Assembly (NCBI GenBank): GCA_002928515.1
Contig: PERI01000001.1
Coordinates: 248,001-312,000 of the forward strand
Direction: 5' to 3'
DNA length: 64,000 nucleotides
Source of the DNA: Hyphomicrobium sp.
GTDB taxonomy: Bacteria > Pseudomonadota > Alphaproteobacteria > Rhizobiales > Hyphomicrobiaceae
Shown here: positions 54,349-64,000 of the stretch, one piece after another
Layout: the number at the start of each line of letters is the position of its first letter
How positions within the stretch are numbered: position 1 is the first letter of the stretch
Translations under genes and position numbers: made by a program
The notes under the pieces: generated by a model
What the model was told of the DNA's origin: nothing
Seen by the model: the letters and a program-made list of their open reading frames with translations, nothing else
The model's database searches: none

Positions 54349-54972
54349 ATGTCTGACAAACTGAGCGAACTGGGTACCGCTATCGCGCAAGCACACGCGA
54401 CGTTTGGCGTGACTTCGCACATCAGTCGCGGCGAGCTGACGTTGACGGTCGATGCAGCACATATCGTTCCATTGCTCACGTATCTGCGCGATGACGCGAA
54501 GTGCCAGTTCGAAATTTTGATTGATATTTGTGGCGTCGATTATCCAGAGCGCGAAAAGCGTTTTGATGTTGTTTATCATTTGCTGTCGCCGCGTCTCAAT
54601 CAGCGCATCCGCTTGAAGATCATGGCCGATGAGACGACGCCGGTGGCGAGCGTCAACGATGTGTTTCCGGCGGCGAATTGGTATGAGCGCGAAGCCTACG
54701 ACATGTATGGCATTCGGTTTTCAGGCCATCCCGATTTGCGCCGCCTGCTGACCGACTATGGATTTCAGGGTTATCCGCTACGCAAAGATTTCCCGCTGAC
54801 GGGTTATGTCGAGGTTCGCTACGACGACGACCAGAAGCGCGTCGTTTATGAGCCGGTCAAACTCAATCAAGATTTCCGCAATTTCGATTTCGAAAGCCCA
54901 TGGGAAGGGCCGAACTACATTTTGCCCGGGGATGAGAAGGCACAAGGCGGGTCAGCATCAGGAAAGGCCTGA
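54349..54972 (+). CDS. nuoC: NADH-quinone oxidoreductase subunit C
   Basis: A ~207-residue 30-kDa subunit. The signature [44 protein letters not shown] (about residues 110-153) is diagnostic. The start is 54349, with an alternative at 54340; neither has a convincing Shine-Dalgarno. A hot-dog thioesterase gene follows after 5 bases, so the nuo operon is broken at this point by genes with no complex I role. Confidence 0.95.
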   Translation: MSDKLSELGTAIAQAHATFGVTSHISRGELTLTVDAAHIVPLLTYLRDDAKCQFEILIDICGVDYPEREKRFDVVYHLLSPRLNQRIRLKIMADETTPVASVNDVFPAANWYEREAYDMYGIRFSGHPDLRRLLTDYGFQGYPLRKDFPLTGYVEVRYDDDQKRVVYEPVKLNQDFRNFDFESPWEGPNYILPGDEKAQGGSASGKA

Positions 54973-54977
54973 GCACC

Positions 54978-55427
54978 ATGAAGCCCACTTTGCAGCCAGG
55001 CTGCAAAACAGAGTTTGCTTACCGCGTGCCGGCGACGAAGACAGTGCCGCATTTATTTCCAGAAGCGCATGACTTTCAGTTGATGCCCACAGTGTTCGCA
55101 ACCGGTTTCATGATCGGGTTGATGGAATGGACCTGTCTGCATGTGATTGCACCGCATTTGGATGAGGGTGAAGGATCGCTCGGCGTGCACGTCGATGTTT
55201 CGCATTTGGCCGCGACCGTGCCGGGCCAAACCGTGACAGTCGAAGCCGTGCTGACAAAAGTCGATGGGCGGCATTTGACGTTCGATGTCAAAGCGCACGA
55301 TGGCTTGGACGCGATCAGTTCCGGTACGCACGAGCGCATGATTGTCGATTGGGAAAAATTCGAAGCGCGGGTGAATGACAAAGCCAAGCGCGCGAGGCTC
55401 GATCCCATCTCGCGAAAGGCTCTGTAA
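54978..55427 (+). CDS. Hot-dog thioesterase (FlK-like)
   Basis: A 149-residue single-domain thioesterase resembling fluoroacetyl-CoA thioesterase FlK. Typical positions are TVPHLFPEAHDFQLMPTVFATGFMIGLMEWTCLHVIAPHL, then GSLGVHVDVSHLAATVPGQTVTVEAVL, and GTHERMIVDWEKF. It starts 5 bases after nuoC and could be translated from the nuo mRNA. Any role in respiration is unknown; a housekeeping CoA-thioester clearance is as likely. Confidence 0.85.
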   Translation: MKPTLQPGCKTEFAYRVPATKTVPHLFPEAHDFQLMPTVFATGFMIGLMEWTCLHVIAPHLDEGEGSLGVHVDVSHLAATVPGQTVTVEAVLTKVDGRHLTFDVKAHDGLDAISSGTHERMIVDWEKFEARVNDKAKRARLDPISRKAL

Positions 55428-55537
55428 TTGCGCTCTGTGCGTCGAGACTGTCATAATCGGTGTAATTTTATTGTCGCTCCCAGCGAATGAGGCAGGCGGT
55501 CGAGATCGCCGCAGTCTCAACACGGGAGCGACGGGAT

Positions 55538-55705
55538 ATGAATGGGATTATTCGCGGTGCATGGTCGGGCGCATTCTTGATAATTGTCTTGGGTGTTGCC
55601 TTTGGGCAGATATTGGCCTCGTGTGCCACACCAAACGGAGGAAATGACGGCGGTGACGTTTCAACCGTTGAAGATCGCAGTGGTGGTCCTCGCGGTAGTC
55701 ATTGA
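55538..55705 (+). CDS. Possible small lipoprotein
   Basis: A 55-codon frame. After a basic/hydrophobic leader (IIRGAWSGAFLIIVLGVAFGQ) comes ILASC, which fits a lipobox; the mature part would be about 27 residues and polar. GGGAGCGACGGGAT lies before the ATG. It is followed by the GFA gene 8 bases later. It is only plausible because of the lipobox. Confidence 0.45.
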   Translation: MNGIIRGAWSGAFLIIVLGVAFGQILASCATPNGGNDGGDVSTVEDRSGGPRGSH

Positions 55706-55713
55706 ATGGGGTT

Positions 55714-56184
55714 ATGGCTGACCTCGTCGCCGAAAGTTGGAGGTCGTCAGTGGCAGACGGACACGAGATCAAGGGTCAATGCCTGTGTGGGGCGGTTACG
55801 TATTCTGCGCAGGTTGAATCCCTTCATGTTGATGCCTGCCATTGTTCGATGTGCCGGCGATGGACAGGTGGGCCTTTGCATTGCCTTGAAAGCAAGGATG
55901 GCAAGCTTTCGATTACGGGCGAAGATCATGTGACGTTTTATGGCTCGTCCGAATGGGGCGAACGCGGATTTTGCAACATCTGCGGGTCGACGCTGTTCTG
56001 GCGAACTAAAGATCGCGCTTATGCAGCCATTGCGGCTGGGTCTCTGATTGACGAGGCAGGTTTGGTTTTCACAAAGCAAATCTTTGTCGATGAGAAGCCT
56101 GCCTATTATTCTTTTGCGAATGCCACCGAAATGTTGACCGGCCCAGAATTCTTAGCCCTGATGAAGGGCGACAAGCCCCAATGA
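55714..56184 (+). CDS. GFA-family zinc protein
   Basis: A 156-residue protein of the glutathione-dependent formaldehyde-activating enzyme (GFA) family. Zinc-binding motifs are GQCLCGAVTY, DACHCSMCRRW and GFCNICGSTLFW. GFA accelerates glutathione adduct formation in some methylotrophs, but many family members have other roles. The location between nuoC and nuoD is odd and does not imply a complex I function. nuoD follows after 9 bases. Confidence 0.87.
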   Translation: MADLVAESWRSSVADGHEIKGQCLCGAVTYSAQVESLHVDACHCSMCRRWTGGPLHCLESKDGKLSITGEDHVTFYGSSEWGERGFCNICGSTLFWRTKDRAYAAIAAGSLIDEAGLVFTKQIFVDEKPAYYSFANATEMLTGPEFLALMKGDKPQ

Positions 56185-56193
56185 GCACCCTCC

Positions 56194-57384
56194 ATGCAAG
56201 AAACTGAAATTCGGAATTTCAATATCAACTTCGGACCGCAGCATCCGGCAGCGCACGGTGTGTTGCGCTTGGTTTTGGAGTTGGATGGCGAAGTGGTCGA
56301 GCGGGTCGATCCGCATATCGGACTTTTGCATCGTGGCACGGAAAAGCTGATCGAGCACAAAACGTATTTGCAGGCGATCGGATATTTCGATCGGCTCGAT
56401 TACGTGGCGCCGATGAACCAGGAGCACGCATTCTGTCTGGCGGCGGAAAAGTTGCTCGATATGAAGGTGCCATATCGGGCGCAGTTGATCCGCGTGCTGT
56501 ATTCGGAGATCGGTCGCATTCTCTCTCATCTGTTGAACGTGACAACCCAGGCGATGGACGTTGGTGCTTTAACGCCGCCGTTGTGGGGCTTTGAAGAGCG
56601 CGAAAAGCTAATGGTATTTTATGAGCGCGCATCAGGTTCGCGCATGCACGCGAAGTATTTCCGCATGGGCGGCGTGCATCAGGATTTGCCAGAAAAGTTG
56701 GTCGATGACATTCACGCGTGGTGCGATCCGTTTTTAAAAGTTTGTGATGACATCGATTCATTGCTGACGGAGAACCGCATTTTCAAGCAGCGCAACGTCG
56801 ATATTGGCGTCGTATCGTTGGAGGAATGTTTTGCGCTAGGCTTCTCTGGTGTGATGGTGCGCGGCTCGGGTGCGGCTTGGGATTTGCGCAAGAGCCAGCC
56901 TTATGAGTGCTATGACGAGTTCGATTTCGATATTCCGATTGGAAAGAACGGCGATTGCTACGATCGCTATCTCATTCGCATGCAGGAAATGCGCGAAAGC
57001 GTGAAGATCATGAAGGCGGCGTGCGAGAAATTGAAGTCGCCAGCCGGGCGTGGGCCGCATGTTGCTGAAAATCAGAAAGTCGTGCCGCCGACGCGGGGTG
57101 AGATGAAGCGCTCTATGGAAGCGCTGATCCATCATTTCAAACTTTACACGGAAGGCTTTCATGTGCCGGCGGGTGAAGTGTATGCGTCGGTCGAAGCACC
57201 GAAGGGTGAGTTCGGCGTGTATCTCGTTTCGGACGGATCGAACAAGCCGTACCGCTGCAAAATTCGCGCGCCGGGATTCCCGCATCTGGCCGCCATGGAT
57301 CACATGAACCGTGGGCACATGCTTGCCGACGTGAGCGCGATTTTAGGGAGCATCGATATCGTGTTCGGCGAGATTGACCGGTAG
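56194..57384 (+). CDS. nuoD: NADH-quinone oxidoreductase subunit D
   Basis: A 396-residue 49-kDa subunit that forms the quinone-binding site with Nuo[51 protein letters not shown] and IVFGEIDR at the C-terminus are conserved throughout. It is separated from nuoC by three small genes. Confidence 0.98.
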   Translation: MQETEIRNFNINFGPQHPAAHGVLRLVLELDGEVVERVDPHIGLLHRGTEKLIEHKTYLQAIGYFDRLDYVAPMNQEHAFCLAAEKLLDMKVPYRAQLIRVLYSEIGRILSHLLNVTTQAMDVGALTPPLWGFEEREKLMVFYERASGSRMHAKYFRMGGVHQDLPEKLVDDIHAWCDPFLKVCDDIDSLLTENRIFKQRNVDIGVVSLEECFALGFSGVMVRGSGAAWDLRKSQPYECYDEFDFDIPIGKNGDCYDRYLIRMQEMRESVKIMKAACEKLKSPAGRGPHVAENQKVVPPTRGEMKRSMEALIHHFKLYTEGFHVPAGEVYASVEAPKGEFGVYLVSDGSNKPYRCKIRAPGFPHLAAMDHMNRGHMLADVSAILGSIDIVFGEIDR

Positions 57385-57400
57385 GGAATTGCCAGAGCCG

Positions 57401-57676
57401 TCAGCCTCGCTTGAACATCGTTATGGAAGCGCTTCTGTGCTCGGTCAGAAAAGCGATTGCGGCGTCAATGTGCATAACATAGTCGGCAGCTTCGAGCGGT
57501 TCGGGTTCGAGCCTTAGGCTTTTCCAATCGCCGTCAACGACCCCATCCAGCATTCCAATCCAGCGATTGTAGGCGCTGGGTTCAGTTTCATAGTCACCGT
57601 CCAACTGCTCGACATGCTCGCGCACTTTTTCTAGTGCGGCGACGACTGCGTTCAGTCGGTTGGTCGGGTCGGCCAT
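57401..57676 (-). CDS. Hypothetical protein, antisense within the nuo cluster
   Basis: A 91-residue soluble protein with two helices likely (DPTNRLNAVVAALEKVREHVEQLDG and EAADYVMHIDAAIAFLTEHRSA). GGGAG lies before the ATG at 57676. It runs against the nuo genes and could be an independently transcribed gene or a remnant. Unknown family. Its presence breaks the nuoD-nuoE spacing. Confidence 0.6.
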   Translation of the reverse strand: MADPTNRLNAVVAALEKVREHVEQLDGDYETEPSAYNRWIGMLDGVVDGDWKSLRLEPEPLEAADYVMHIDAAIAFLTEHRSASITMFKRG

Positions 57677-57726
57677 GATCGAACTCCCAGGCGCGGTCAA
57701 TTGAATAAGCAATTATAGTCGAATAA

Positions 57727-58167
57727 TTGATTCCCGTTCCAGATTGTGTAGCAAAGCATCGGGGCAAGTGGAGGTCGGCTATAGAGATCCAGAGATTTAA
57801 GCCGGCTTTGCGTGTTGTAGCCATACTGGCCGGGCTGTTGCTTGCAGTGATCGGTGTTCGGTTTCTGGTGGTGCCAGATCAGGCGGCGCGGACGTTTGGT
57901 TTGGCCAAGGTGATCGCTGGGTCGGAGCTACAATTCATTATAGGCTTGCGGGATTTGTGGCTCGGTGGGCTCGCGGTTGCGTTTGCGCTGCTGAAGGAGT
58001 GGCGCGCCCTTGCGCTGTGGTTTGGGCTTGGTACCCTCGTTTGCTTTTCAGATGCTGCGATTGCTGCGACGTCGAGCGGGCGCACGGGGCCGGTCGTGTT
58101 TCACTTGGTGTGCGGCGTGGCTTGCGCTGTGATCGGCGCTTTAAGTTGGCGTGTCGGGCGCGTTTAG
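57727..58167 (+). CDS. DUF4267-like membrane protein
   Basis: A ~146-residue protein with four hydrophobic segments (LRVVAILAGLLLAVIGVRFLVV, LGGLAVAFALL, ALALWFGLGTLVCF, VVFHLVCGVACAVIGAL). This resembles the DUF4267 family. The true start is unclear: the frame begins at TTG 57727, and no ATG or GTG is in frame before the first helix. It is not a complex I subunit. Confidence 0.6.
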   Translation: MIPVPDCVAKHRGKWRSAIEIQRFKPALRVVAILAGLLLAVIGVRFLVVPDQAARTFGLAKVIAGSELQFIIGLRDLWLGGLAVAFALLKEWRALALWFGLGTLVCFSDAAIAATSSGRTGPVVFHLVCGVACAVIGALSWRVGRV

Positions 58168-58433
58168 GTTGAAGGTAAGTTTTGTTCATCGCTCAGGCAC
58201 CGCGACCCGCGTCCATTTCGTCGCACCCCCGTCTGAAAGTCGGACATCTGCCGGTGCGTACAAAAGCTGTCATGCGCTTGCGTTGAAAGCCTGATCCTCG
58301 TACTGGACCGAGTGATCGTCGCAGGGTTAATGTCACGTAGAGTGTTGGTCAGCCGTCTGCCAAAAAAAGTAATCCCCGCGGTTTCGGGCGGCATTACAAT
58401 TCGGCGAACGAACCGTGATTGAAGGAGCCGCCG

Positions 58434-59669
58434 ATGGCCGTCCGCCGTCTTCATCCTGAACAGCCGCCGCATTTCAGCTTTTCGGCTGAGAATGCTGCGT
58501 GGGCGGATGCACAGATCGCGAAGTATCCGCCGGGCAAGCAAGCATCTGCCATCATCCCGATGTTGTGGCGGGCACAGGAGCAGAATGGCGGTTGGCTGAC
58601 GGAGCCTGCTATTCGGGCGGTGTGCGATAAACTCGGTATGGCGTACATCCGCGGTCTCGAAATCGCGACGTTCTATACGATGTTTCAGTTGTCGCCTGTC
58701 GGCCGTAAAGCGCATGTGCAGGTGTGTGGCACGACGCCGTGTATGTTGAATGGTGCGCGCGCGCTGGTTGATGTTTGTAAGCGGCGCATTGCCGAACATC
58801 AGCATGAGTTGTCGCCCGATGGTTCGTTGTCGTGGGAAGAGGTCGAGTGCCTCGGCAATTGCGCGAACGCACCGATGGTGCAGATCGATAAAGATACCTT
58901 CGAGGATTTGACGCCTGCGTTGCTGGAGGCGGTGATCGACGGGTTTGTGTTGGGCAATCCGCCTAAGCCCGGTTCGCAGATCGGACGCACGGCGTCGTGT
59001 CCGGCGGGTGGGCCGACGACGCTGAAAGATCCATCGCTCTACGATGGCTCGACAATTGGGTCGTGGAAGAAGCGGTTTGACGACATGGCTGCTGAGGCTG
59101 CCGCTGCGGCTGTGGAAAAAACGCCGCCGTCGGCGTTGGCGTCGCCAGCACATAAAGCGGCTGTCGAGGCCGGCGTATCGCCATCCTCGCCGGGCGGAGC
59201 TGGGTCGGGCGGACCTGGAGCCGTCGCGCCTATCAATCCGGCGGCGCTGGCGGCCATGGCCAATGCCGGGCTCGTCAAGGAATTGCAAGCGCGTGGCGAT
59301 GGCAAGCCGCTGCCGCCTGGCGAACTCGACCGTTTGAAAATTGATGCTGCAAAATCGCATCCTGGTTTTGGGGTCAGCTCGTCTGCGCCAGCGATGCCTG
59401 ACCTATTAAAAGAGCCTCGCAATGGCGAACCCGATGAACTCGGTTTGATTTGGGGCGTAGGCGATAAGCTCGCCGACAAGCTCAATGCCATGGGCATTTG
59501 GCATTTCGATCAAATCGCTCGATGGACGCCTGCGCACATCGCGTGGTTCGAAGCCGAGATGGATGGTTTCAAAGGGCGCGTGGTGCGCGACAAGTGGGTT
59601 GAGCAATGCGAGAAGCTCGCGACAGGTTGGCGTCCCGACAGCGATGTCGGCGAACGGCCGAAGGAGTGA
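58434..59669 (+). CDS. nuoE: NADH-quinone oxidoreductase subunit E with C-terminal extension
   Basis: A 411-residue protein; the usual [2Fe-2S] 24-kDa subunit is about 160-240. The N-terminal part has the ligand cysteines in [12 protein letters not shown] and [14 protein letters not shown]. After about residue 185 comes a linker rich in Ala, Gly, Ser and Pro, then a C-terminal domain (about 315-405, [38 protein letters not shown]) resembling helix-hairpin-helix modules. The [11 protein letters not shown] motif is the clearest. AAGGAG decides the start at 58434. Confidence 0.95.
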   Translation: MAVRRLHPEQPPHFSFSAENAAWADAQIAKYPPGKQASAIIPMLWRAQEQNGGWLTEPAIRAVCDKLGMAYIRGLEIATFYTMFQLSPVGRKAHVQVCGTTPCMLNGARALVDVCKRRIAEHQHELSPDGSLSWEEVECLGNCANAPMVQIDKDTFEDLTPALLEAVIDGFVLGNPPKPGSQIGRTASCPAGGPTTLKDPSLYDGSTIGSWKKRFDDMAAEAAAAAVEKTPPSALASPAHKAAVEAGVSPSSPGGAGSGGPGAVAPINPAALAAMANAGLVKELQARGDGKPLPPGELDRLKIDAAKSHPGFGVSSSAPAMPDLLKEPRNGEPDELGLIWGVGDKLADKLNAMGIWHFDQIARWTPAHIAWFEAEMDGFKGRVVRDKWVEQCEKLATGWRPDSDVGERPKE

Positions 59670-59675
59670 CCGCAG

Positions 59676-60962
59676 ATGCTGCATGATCGCGACCGGATTT
59701 TTCGCAATCTCTATGGGTTTCACGACGCTGGTCTGAAGGCTGCGATTTCGCGCGGTGCTTGGGATGGCACGAAGGCGTTCATCGATAAGGGCCATGACTG
59801 GATTATCGATGAGGTTAAGAAGTCAGGCTTGCGTGGGCGCGGCGGGGCTGGTTTTCCGACCGGGCTGAAGTGGTCGTTCATGCCGAAGGCTGATCCGCGT
59901 CCGAGCTATCTCGTCATCAACGCAGACGAGAGCGAGCCGGGGTCGTGCAAAGATCGCGAGATTTTGCGGCACGATCCGCATTTGCTGATCGAAGGTGCGT
60001 TGCTGGCATCGTTCGCGATGCGGGCGCATACGAGCTATATCTACGTGCGCGGCGAATATATTCGCGAGCGCGAGGCGTTGCAGCGGGCGATCGACGAAGC
60101 CTATGCGGCGCGATTGATTGGCAAGGGCAACGTGCACGGATGGGATTTCGATCTTTATGTGCATCACGGTGCTGGCGCTTACATTTGCGGTGAAGAAACC
60201 GCGATGCTGGAGAGCCTCGAAGGCAAAAAAGGGCAGCCGCGCTTGAAGCCTCCGTTCCCCGCGAACGTCGGTTTGTATGGCGCGCCGACGACGGTGAACA
60301 ACGTCGAAAGTATTGCGGTTGCCGGTGACATCCTACGGCGTGGTGCGACTTGGTTTGCCGACCTCGGTTTGCCGAACAATACCGGCACCAAGCTGTTCCA
60401 GATTTCCGGCCACGTCGAGCGGCCGTGCGTGGTCGAAGAAGAAATGGGCATCCCGATGCGGGAGCTGATCGAAAAACATTGCGGCGGTGTGACGGGTGGA
60501 TGGGATAATCTGCTGGCTGTCATTCCGGGTGGGTCATCGGTGCGATGTATCACAGCAGAGCAGGCGACCGACGTGACGATGGATTTCGATGCGCTGGGCA
60601 AACTCGGTTCCGGTCTTGGCACTGCGGCCGTGATCGTGATGGACAAATCGACCGACATCATCGCTGCGATCCGGCGCATCGCGTATTTCTATAAGCATGA
60701 GAGTTGCGGCCAGTGTACGCCGTGCCGTGAGGGTACGGGTTGGATGTGGCGCGTGCTGGAGCGCATGGAGCGTGGTGAAGCAGAAAAGCGCGAGATCGAT
60801 TTGCTGTTTGAAGTGACCAAGCAGGTCGAAGGTCACACGATTTGCGCTTTAGGAGATGCGGCGGCGTGGCCGGTGCAGGGCTTGATCAAGAATTTCCGAC
60901 CGGTGATCGAAGCGCGGATCGATCAGTATCAGAAATCGCATGCGCGTGAGGCGGCGGAGTGA
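59676..60962 (+). CDS. nuoF: NADH-quinone oxidoreductase subunit F
   Basis: A 428-residue NADH- and FMN-binding 51-kDa subunit. [16 protein letters not shown] is the NADH motif, then [34 protein letters not shown] for FMN and the [4Fe-4S] ligands in [19 protein letters not shown] precedes the ATG, 6 bases after the nuoE stop. Confidence 0.98.
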   Translation: MLHDRDRIFRNLYGFHDAGLKAAISRGAWDGTKAFIDKGHDWIIDEVKKSGLRGRGGAGFPTGLKWSFMPKADPRPSYLVINADESEPGSCKDREILRHDPHLLIEGALLASFAMRAHTSYIYVRGEYIREREALQRAIDEAYAARLIGKGNVHGWDFDLYVHHGAGAYICGEETAMLESLEGKKGQPRLKPPFPANVGLYGAPTTVNNVESIAVAGDILRRGATWFADLGLPNNTGTKLFQISGHVERPCVVEEEMGIPMRELIEKHCGGVTGGWDNLLAVIPGGSSVRCITAEQATDVTMDFDALGKLGSGLGTAAVIVMDKSTDIIAAIRRIAYFYKHESCGQCTPCREGTGWMWRVLERMERGEAEKREIDLLFEVTKQVEGHTICALGDAAAWPVQGLIKNFRPVIEARIDQYQKSHAREAAE

Positions 60963-61017
60963 TGGAGATATTGAGCGAGTATCATCAGCCCGCCCCCTCA
61001 CCGTCGCTTCGCGACCG

Positions 61018-61129
61018 CCTCTCCCCAAGGGGAGAGGCTAACCAGCGGACGCAGATCGCCTCTTCATCGGGCGCTCCTAAAATTGGCGTTGTTGCGCCGG
61101 AGCGCCGACCTCTCCCCATGGGGAGAGGT
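61018..61129. repeat. Palindromic intergenic repeat between nuoF and nuoG
   Basis: The perfect palindromes CCTCTCCCCAAGGGGAGAGG (61018-61037) and ACCTCTCCCC/GGGGAGAGGT (61108-61129) flank a third hairpin, GGCGCTCC/GGAGCGCC (near 61070-61107). It occupies the 187-base nuoF-nuoG gap inside the operon. Related CTCTCCCC elements are common in this group of bacteria. Confidence 0.85.
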
Positions 61130-61149
61130 GAAATTGGGGAGACTTGATC

Positions 61150-63243
61150 ATGGTAAAGCAACTCATCATTGACGGGCATCCGATCGAGGTCGAGGACGGC
61201 ACGACGCTGATGCATGCGTGCGAGGCGGTCGGTTCGGAAATTCCGCGCTTTTGTTATCACGAGCGGCTTTCGATTGCTGGCAATTGCCGCATGTGCCTCG
61301 TCGAAGTTCAGGGATCGCCCAAGCCGATCGCGAGCTGTGCGATGCTGGTCAATGATTTGCCGCCCAACAAAGATGGATCGCCAAAGATCGTCAGCACGAA
61401 TACGCCACTCGTCAAAAAGGCGCGTGAAGGCGTGATGGAATTTCTGCTGATCAATCATCCGCTCGATTGCCCGATTTGCGATCAGGGCGGTGAGTGCGAT
61501 TTGCAAGATCAGGCGATGGCGTTCGGCATCGGCGGGTCACGGTATCAAGAGAATAAGCGGGCAGTCGAAGAAAAAAATATCGGCCCGCTGATCAAGACGA
61601 TGATGACGCGCTGCATTCATTGCACGCGCTGTGTGCGTTACATGACGGAAGTTGCGGGCGTTGAAGAATTGGGTTTGATTTCGCGCGGTGAAGATGCCGA
61701 GATCACGACGTATCTCGAAAATGGCATTCTTTCGGAAATGAGCGCCAACGTTGTCGATCTGTGTCCGGTCGGCGCGCTGACACATCGGCCGTGGGCGTTC
61801 AACGCGCGGCCGTGGGAAATGACGACGACGGAAAGCGTCGATGTCATGGATGCGGTGGGATCTGCCATCCAAATCGATACGCGCGGCGGCGCTGTGATGC
61901 GCATTCTGCCGCGCAACAACGATGCTGTGAACGAGGAATGGATTTCCGACAAGACACGCCACGTAGCCGATGGTTTGAAAACGCAGCGGCTCGATCAGCC
62001 TTACATTCGCAAAAACGGACGTTTGGAACCAGCGACGTGGGATGCGGCCTTGGCGAAGGTTGCGGAGAAATTGAAGTCGGCGAAACCTGAGGGCATCGGC
62101 GCGATTGCGGGTGATCTTGCAGGTGCGGAAGAGATGTTCGCGCTGAAAGATTTGCTGGCGCGGTTTGGCGCGTCGTCGTTTGACTGTCGGCAAGCAGGCG
62201 ACAAGCTCGATCCGAAGCTCGGGCGCGGGAGCTATCTTTTTAATGCGTCGATTGAAGGTATCGAGCAGGCCGATGCGATTTTGATTATCGGTTCCAATCC
62301 GCGCATCGAAGCACCAATTTTGAATGCGCGAATTCGCAAACGCTGGCGCGCGGGCGGATTGAAAGTTGCAACGATCGGCGTGAAGTCTGATTTGACGTAT
62401 CCGGCAGACTATTTAGGCGCGGGGCCTGAGACGCTTTTACAAGTCGTCAATGGTCAGCATCCGTTTGCGCAGGTTTTGAAGGCTGCGCAGCATCCTATGG
62501 TAATTATCGGGCAGGGCGCGTTTGCGCGTGCCGATGGGTTGTCTGTTTTGTCGGCGGCCGCCAAGATTGCATTGGATGTGAGCGTTGGAAAAGACCCGGC
62601 ATGGAATGGGTTCAACGTTCTACACACGGCGGCGGCGCGCGTGGCAGGGCTTGATCTTGGTTTCGTTCCCGGCAAGGGCGGCAAGGATGTGTCGGCGATG
62701 CTCGGCGGAGATATGGAGTTTGTGTATTTGCTCGGTGCGGATGAGTGCGATCTGGCAAAGCTCGGCTCGGCGTTCGTTGTCTATCAGGGCAGCCACGGGG
62801 ATGTTGGCGCGCAGCGGGCGGATGTGATTTTTCCAGGTGCGGCTTATACCGAGAAATCTGCGACCTACGTGAACACGGAAGGACGTGCACAGCAGTCCTT
62901 GAAAGCCGCGTTTGCGCCGGGAGAAGCAAAGGAAGATTGGACGATTTTGCGGGCTCTGTCGCAGCGGGCGGGTGCGACGCTGCCTTACGACACGCTGCAA
63001 GAATTGCGCGCTGCGATGTATCGGGCCGCCCCGCAGTTGGCGATGCTCGATCATGTCGAAACGCGTGCGGTTTCGGGATTGGAAACGTTGGCGAAGCTGT
63101 CTGGCATCATGTCGTCGGAGCCATTTACCCCAGCGATCAAGGATTTTTATCTGACGAACGCAATTGCGCGTGCCTCCGCTGTGATGGCGGGAATGAGTGC
63201 GTTGCGGTCATCGCACGATCAGAAACTGAGCGCGGCGGAGTGA
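61150..63243 (+). CDS. nuoG: NADH-quinone oxidoreductase subunit G
   Basis: The 697-residue 75-kDa subunit. It carries the [2Fe-2S] motif [19 protein letters not shown], the His-Cys [4Fe-4S] motif [21 protein letters not shown] and [10 protein letters not shown] with CPVGAL, then a molybdopterin-type C-terminal domain (from about residue 275, [14 protein letters not shown]). GGGGAG lies about 10 bases before the ATG. The start at 61150 is preferred to TTG 61144. It follows the palindromic repeat. Confidence 0.97.
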   Translation: MVKQLIIDGHPIEVEDGTTLMHACEAVGSEIPRFCYHERLSIAGNCRMCLVEVQGSPKPIASCAMLVNDLPPNKDGSPKIVSTNTPLVKKAREGVMEFLLINHPLDCPICDQGGECDLQDQAMAFGIGGSRYQENKRAVEEKNIGPLIKTMMTRCIHCTRCVRYMTEVAGVEELGLISRGEDAEITTYLENGILSEMSANVVDLCPVGALTHRPWAFNARPWEMTTTESVDVMDAVGSAIQIDTRGGAVMRILPRNNDAVNEEWISDKTRHVADGLKTQRLDQPYIRKNGRLEPATWDAALAKVAEKLKSAKPEGIGAIAGDLAGAEEMFALKDLLARFGASSFDCRQAGDKLDPKLGRGSYLFNASIEGIEQADAILIIGSNPRIEAPILNARIRKRWRAGGLKVATIGVKSDLTYPADYLGAGPETLLQVVNGQHPFAQVLKAAQHPMVIIGQGAFARADGLSVLSAAAKIALDVSVGKDPAWNGFNVLHTAAARVAGLDLGFVPGKGGKDVSAMLGGDMEFVYLLGADECDLAKLGSAFVVYQGSHGDVGAQRADVIFPGAAYTEKSATYVNTEGRAQQSLKAAFAPGEAKEDWTILRALSQRAGATLPYDTLQELRAAMYRAAPQLAMLDHVETRAVSGLETLAKLSGIMSSEPFTPAIKDFYLTNAIARASAVMAGMSALRSSHDQKLSAAE

Positions 63244-63250
63244 GACACAG

Positions 63251-64000
63251 ATGATCGACGCGCTCGCAACTTTCATGACCGACTATGGATGGACCCTGCT
63301 GACGCTCGTCGGCTTTTCGCTGCTGATGCTGCTCGGGCTGTTGTTCATCATCGCTTATCTGCTGTTGATGGATCGCAAGGTGTGGGCGGCGGTGCAGATG
63401 CGTCGTGGGCCCAACGTCGTCGGGCCGTTCGGATTGTTGCAGTCGTTCGCCGATCTCTTGAAGTTCGCGTTCAAAGAGCCGTTGATTCCAGCGGGTGCCG
63501 ACAAAGCTGTATTTCTGCTGGCACCGTTGGCGACGGCGACGTGTGCGCTGGCCGCGTGGGCTGTTATTCCTGTCAACGAGAACGGCCTCGGCAAGTGGGT
63601 AATCTCGGATTTGAACGTCGGGATTTTGTATATTCTCGCGATCTCGTCGCTGGGTGTTTATGGCGTGATCATGGGCGGGTGGGCTTCGAACTCGAAGTAC
63701 CCGTTCATGGGTTCGCTGCGCTCGGCGGCGCAGATGGTGTCGTATGAAGTGTCGATCGGACTTGTGATCATCTGCGTGCTGCTGTGTGTCGGGTCGCTCA
63801 ACATGACGGCGATTGTGAATTCACAGAAGGATGGGATCGGGACGGGCTTGGGTTTAGCGCCGTCTTTGATCGACTGGCACTGGCTGGCGTTATTTCCGAT
63901 GTTCGTCGTGTTCTTTATCTCGGCGCTGGCCGAAACCAACCGACCGCCGTTCGATTTGCCGGAGGCTGAATCGGAACTCGTGGCAGGCTTCATGGTGGAA
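63251..64000 (+). CDS. nuoH: NADH-quinone oxidoreductase subunit H, 5' part (runs off window)
   Basis: The frame from ATG 63251 is open to the window end, giving 250 codons of a family length near 350. It begins [19 protein letters not shown], with [37 protein letters not shown], the conserved loop, and later [24 protein letters not shown], which is diagnostic of NuoH/Nqo8. It links the quinone site to the membrane proton pumps. It starts 7 bases after nuoG. Confidence 0.97.
   Translation, partial: MIDALATFMTDYGWTLLTLVGFSLLMLLGLLFIIAYLLLMDRKVWAAVQMRRGPNVVGPFGLLQSFADLLKFAFKEPLIPAGADKAVFLLAPLATATCALAAWAVIPVNENGLGKWVISDLNVGILYILAISSLGVYGVIMGGWASNSKYPFMGSLRSAAQMVSYEVSIGLVIICVLLCVGSLNMTAIVNSQKDGIGTGLGLAPSLIDWHWLALFPMFVVFFISALAETNRPPFDLPEAESELVAGFMVE

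Noticed and set aside
58164-59360. Long minus-strand frame antisense to nuoE
   Set aside because: Arg-rich shadow of the real nuoE frame; the nuoE motifs are on the plus strand.
60959-61147. 62-codon frame between nuoF and nuoG
   Set aside because: It consists of the palindromic repeat DNA and has no protein features.

Overview
The window is chromosomal DNA of an alphaproteobacterium, most likely order Hyphomicrobiales. The pointers are the nad regulator NadQ (COG4111) beside nadABC, alphaproteobacterial families such as TIGR02301 and a NuoE with a long C-terminal extension, an Omp25-like porin, and short secreted proteins ending in a CRKF...VPCE-type motif. A PQQ-type dehydrogenase would fit a Hyphomicrobium-like genus, but the sequence alone does not prove one. 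No phage, plasmid, insertion sequence or CRISPR array is visible. Most genes are core metabolism.

Layout. 0-6 kb: 3' end of pyruvate phosphate dikinase, a small membrane protein, then nadQ-nadA-nadB-nadC on the minus strand with two related operators in front of nadA. 6-10.3 kb: an HD hydrolase/tag/ygfZ operon, pyrC, and an L,D-transpeptidase. 10.3-26.8 kb: a LysE exporter, an acyltransferase, Sua5, an acyl-CoA dehydrogenase/crotonase/SDR group, a histone-deacetylase-like hydrolase, xseB, doxX, a Tat-exported superoxide dismutase, two RNA methyltransferases, a sirtuin, a divergent PQQ-type dehydrogenase and aroC. 26.8-27.3 kb: a non-coding interval that looks like structured RNA ending in a strong intrinsic terminator. 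27.3-36.6 kb: a phosphoglycerate-mutase-like phosphatase, fabI, a DevBCA-like ABC exporter with its adaptor gene 3.5 kb from the other two, and several small envelope or unknown genes. Four copies of an 18-bp palindrome (CTGTTYC-N4-GRAACAG) sit in front of four of these genes. 36.8-44 kb: glutathione peroxidase, a photolyase-like protein with its domains apparently in reversed order, a PNPOx-like flavoprotein, opgG/D, bluB, sseA and an outer-membrane protein. 44-52.8 kb: tRNA-Leu, tig-clpP-clpX-lon-hupB (protein quality control), tRNA-Val, two small genes and tRNA-Asp. 52.8-53.2 kb: three tandem copies of a four-stem-loop repeat. 53.3-64 kb: complex I genes nuoA-H (nuoH runs off the end), interrupted by five non-nuo genes and one palindromic intergenic repeat.

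The points most worth a second look are the four-copy palindrome at 32-36.6 kb (a candidate local regulon), the three tandem repeats at 52785-53080 whose copies differ by compensatory base changes in all four stems, the nad operators, the candidate structured RNA at 27148-27297, the domain-permuted photolyase, and the PQQ-type dehydrogenase that lacks the usual catalytic Asp.
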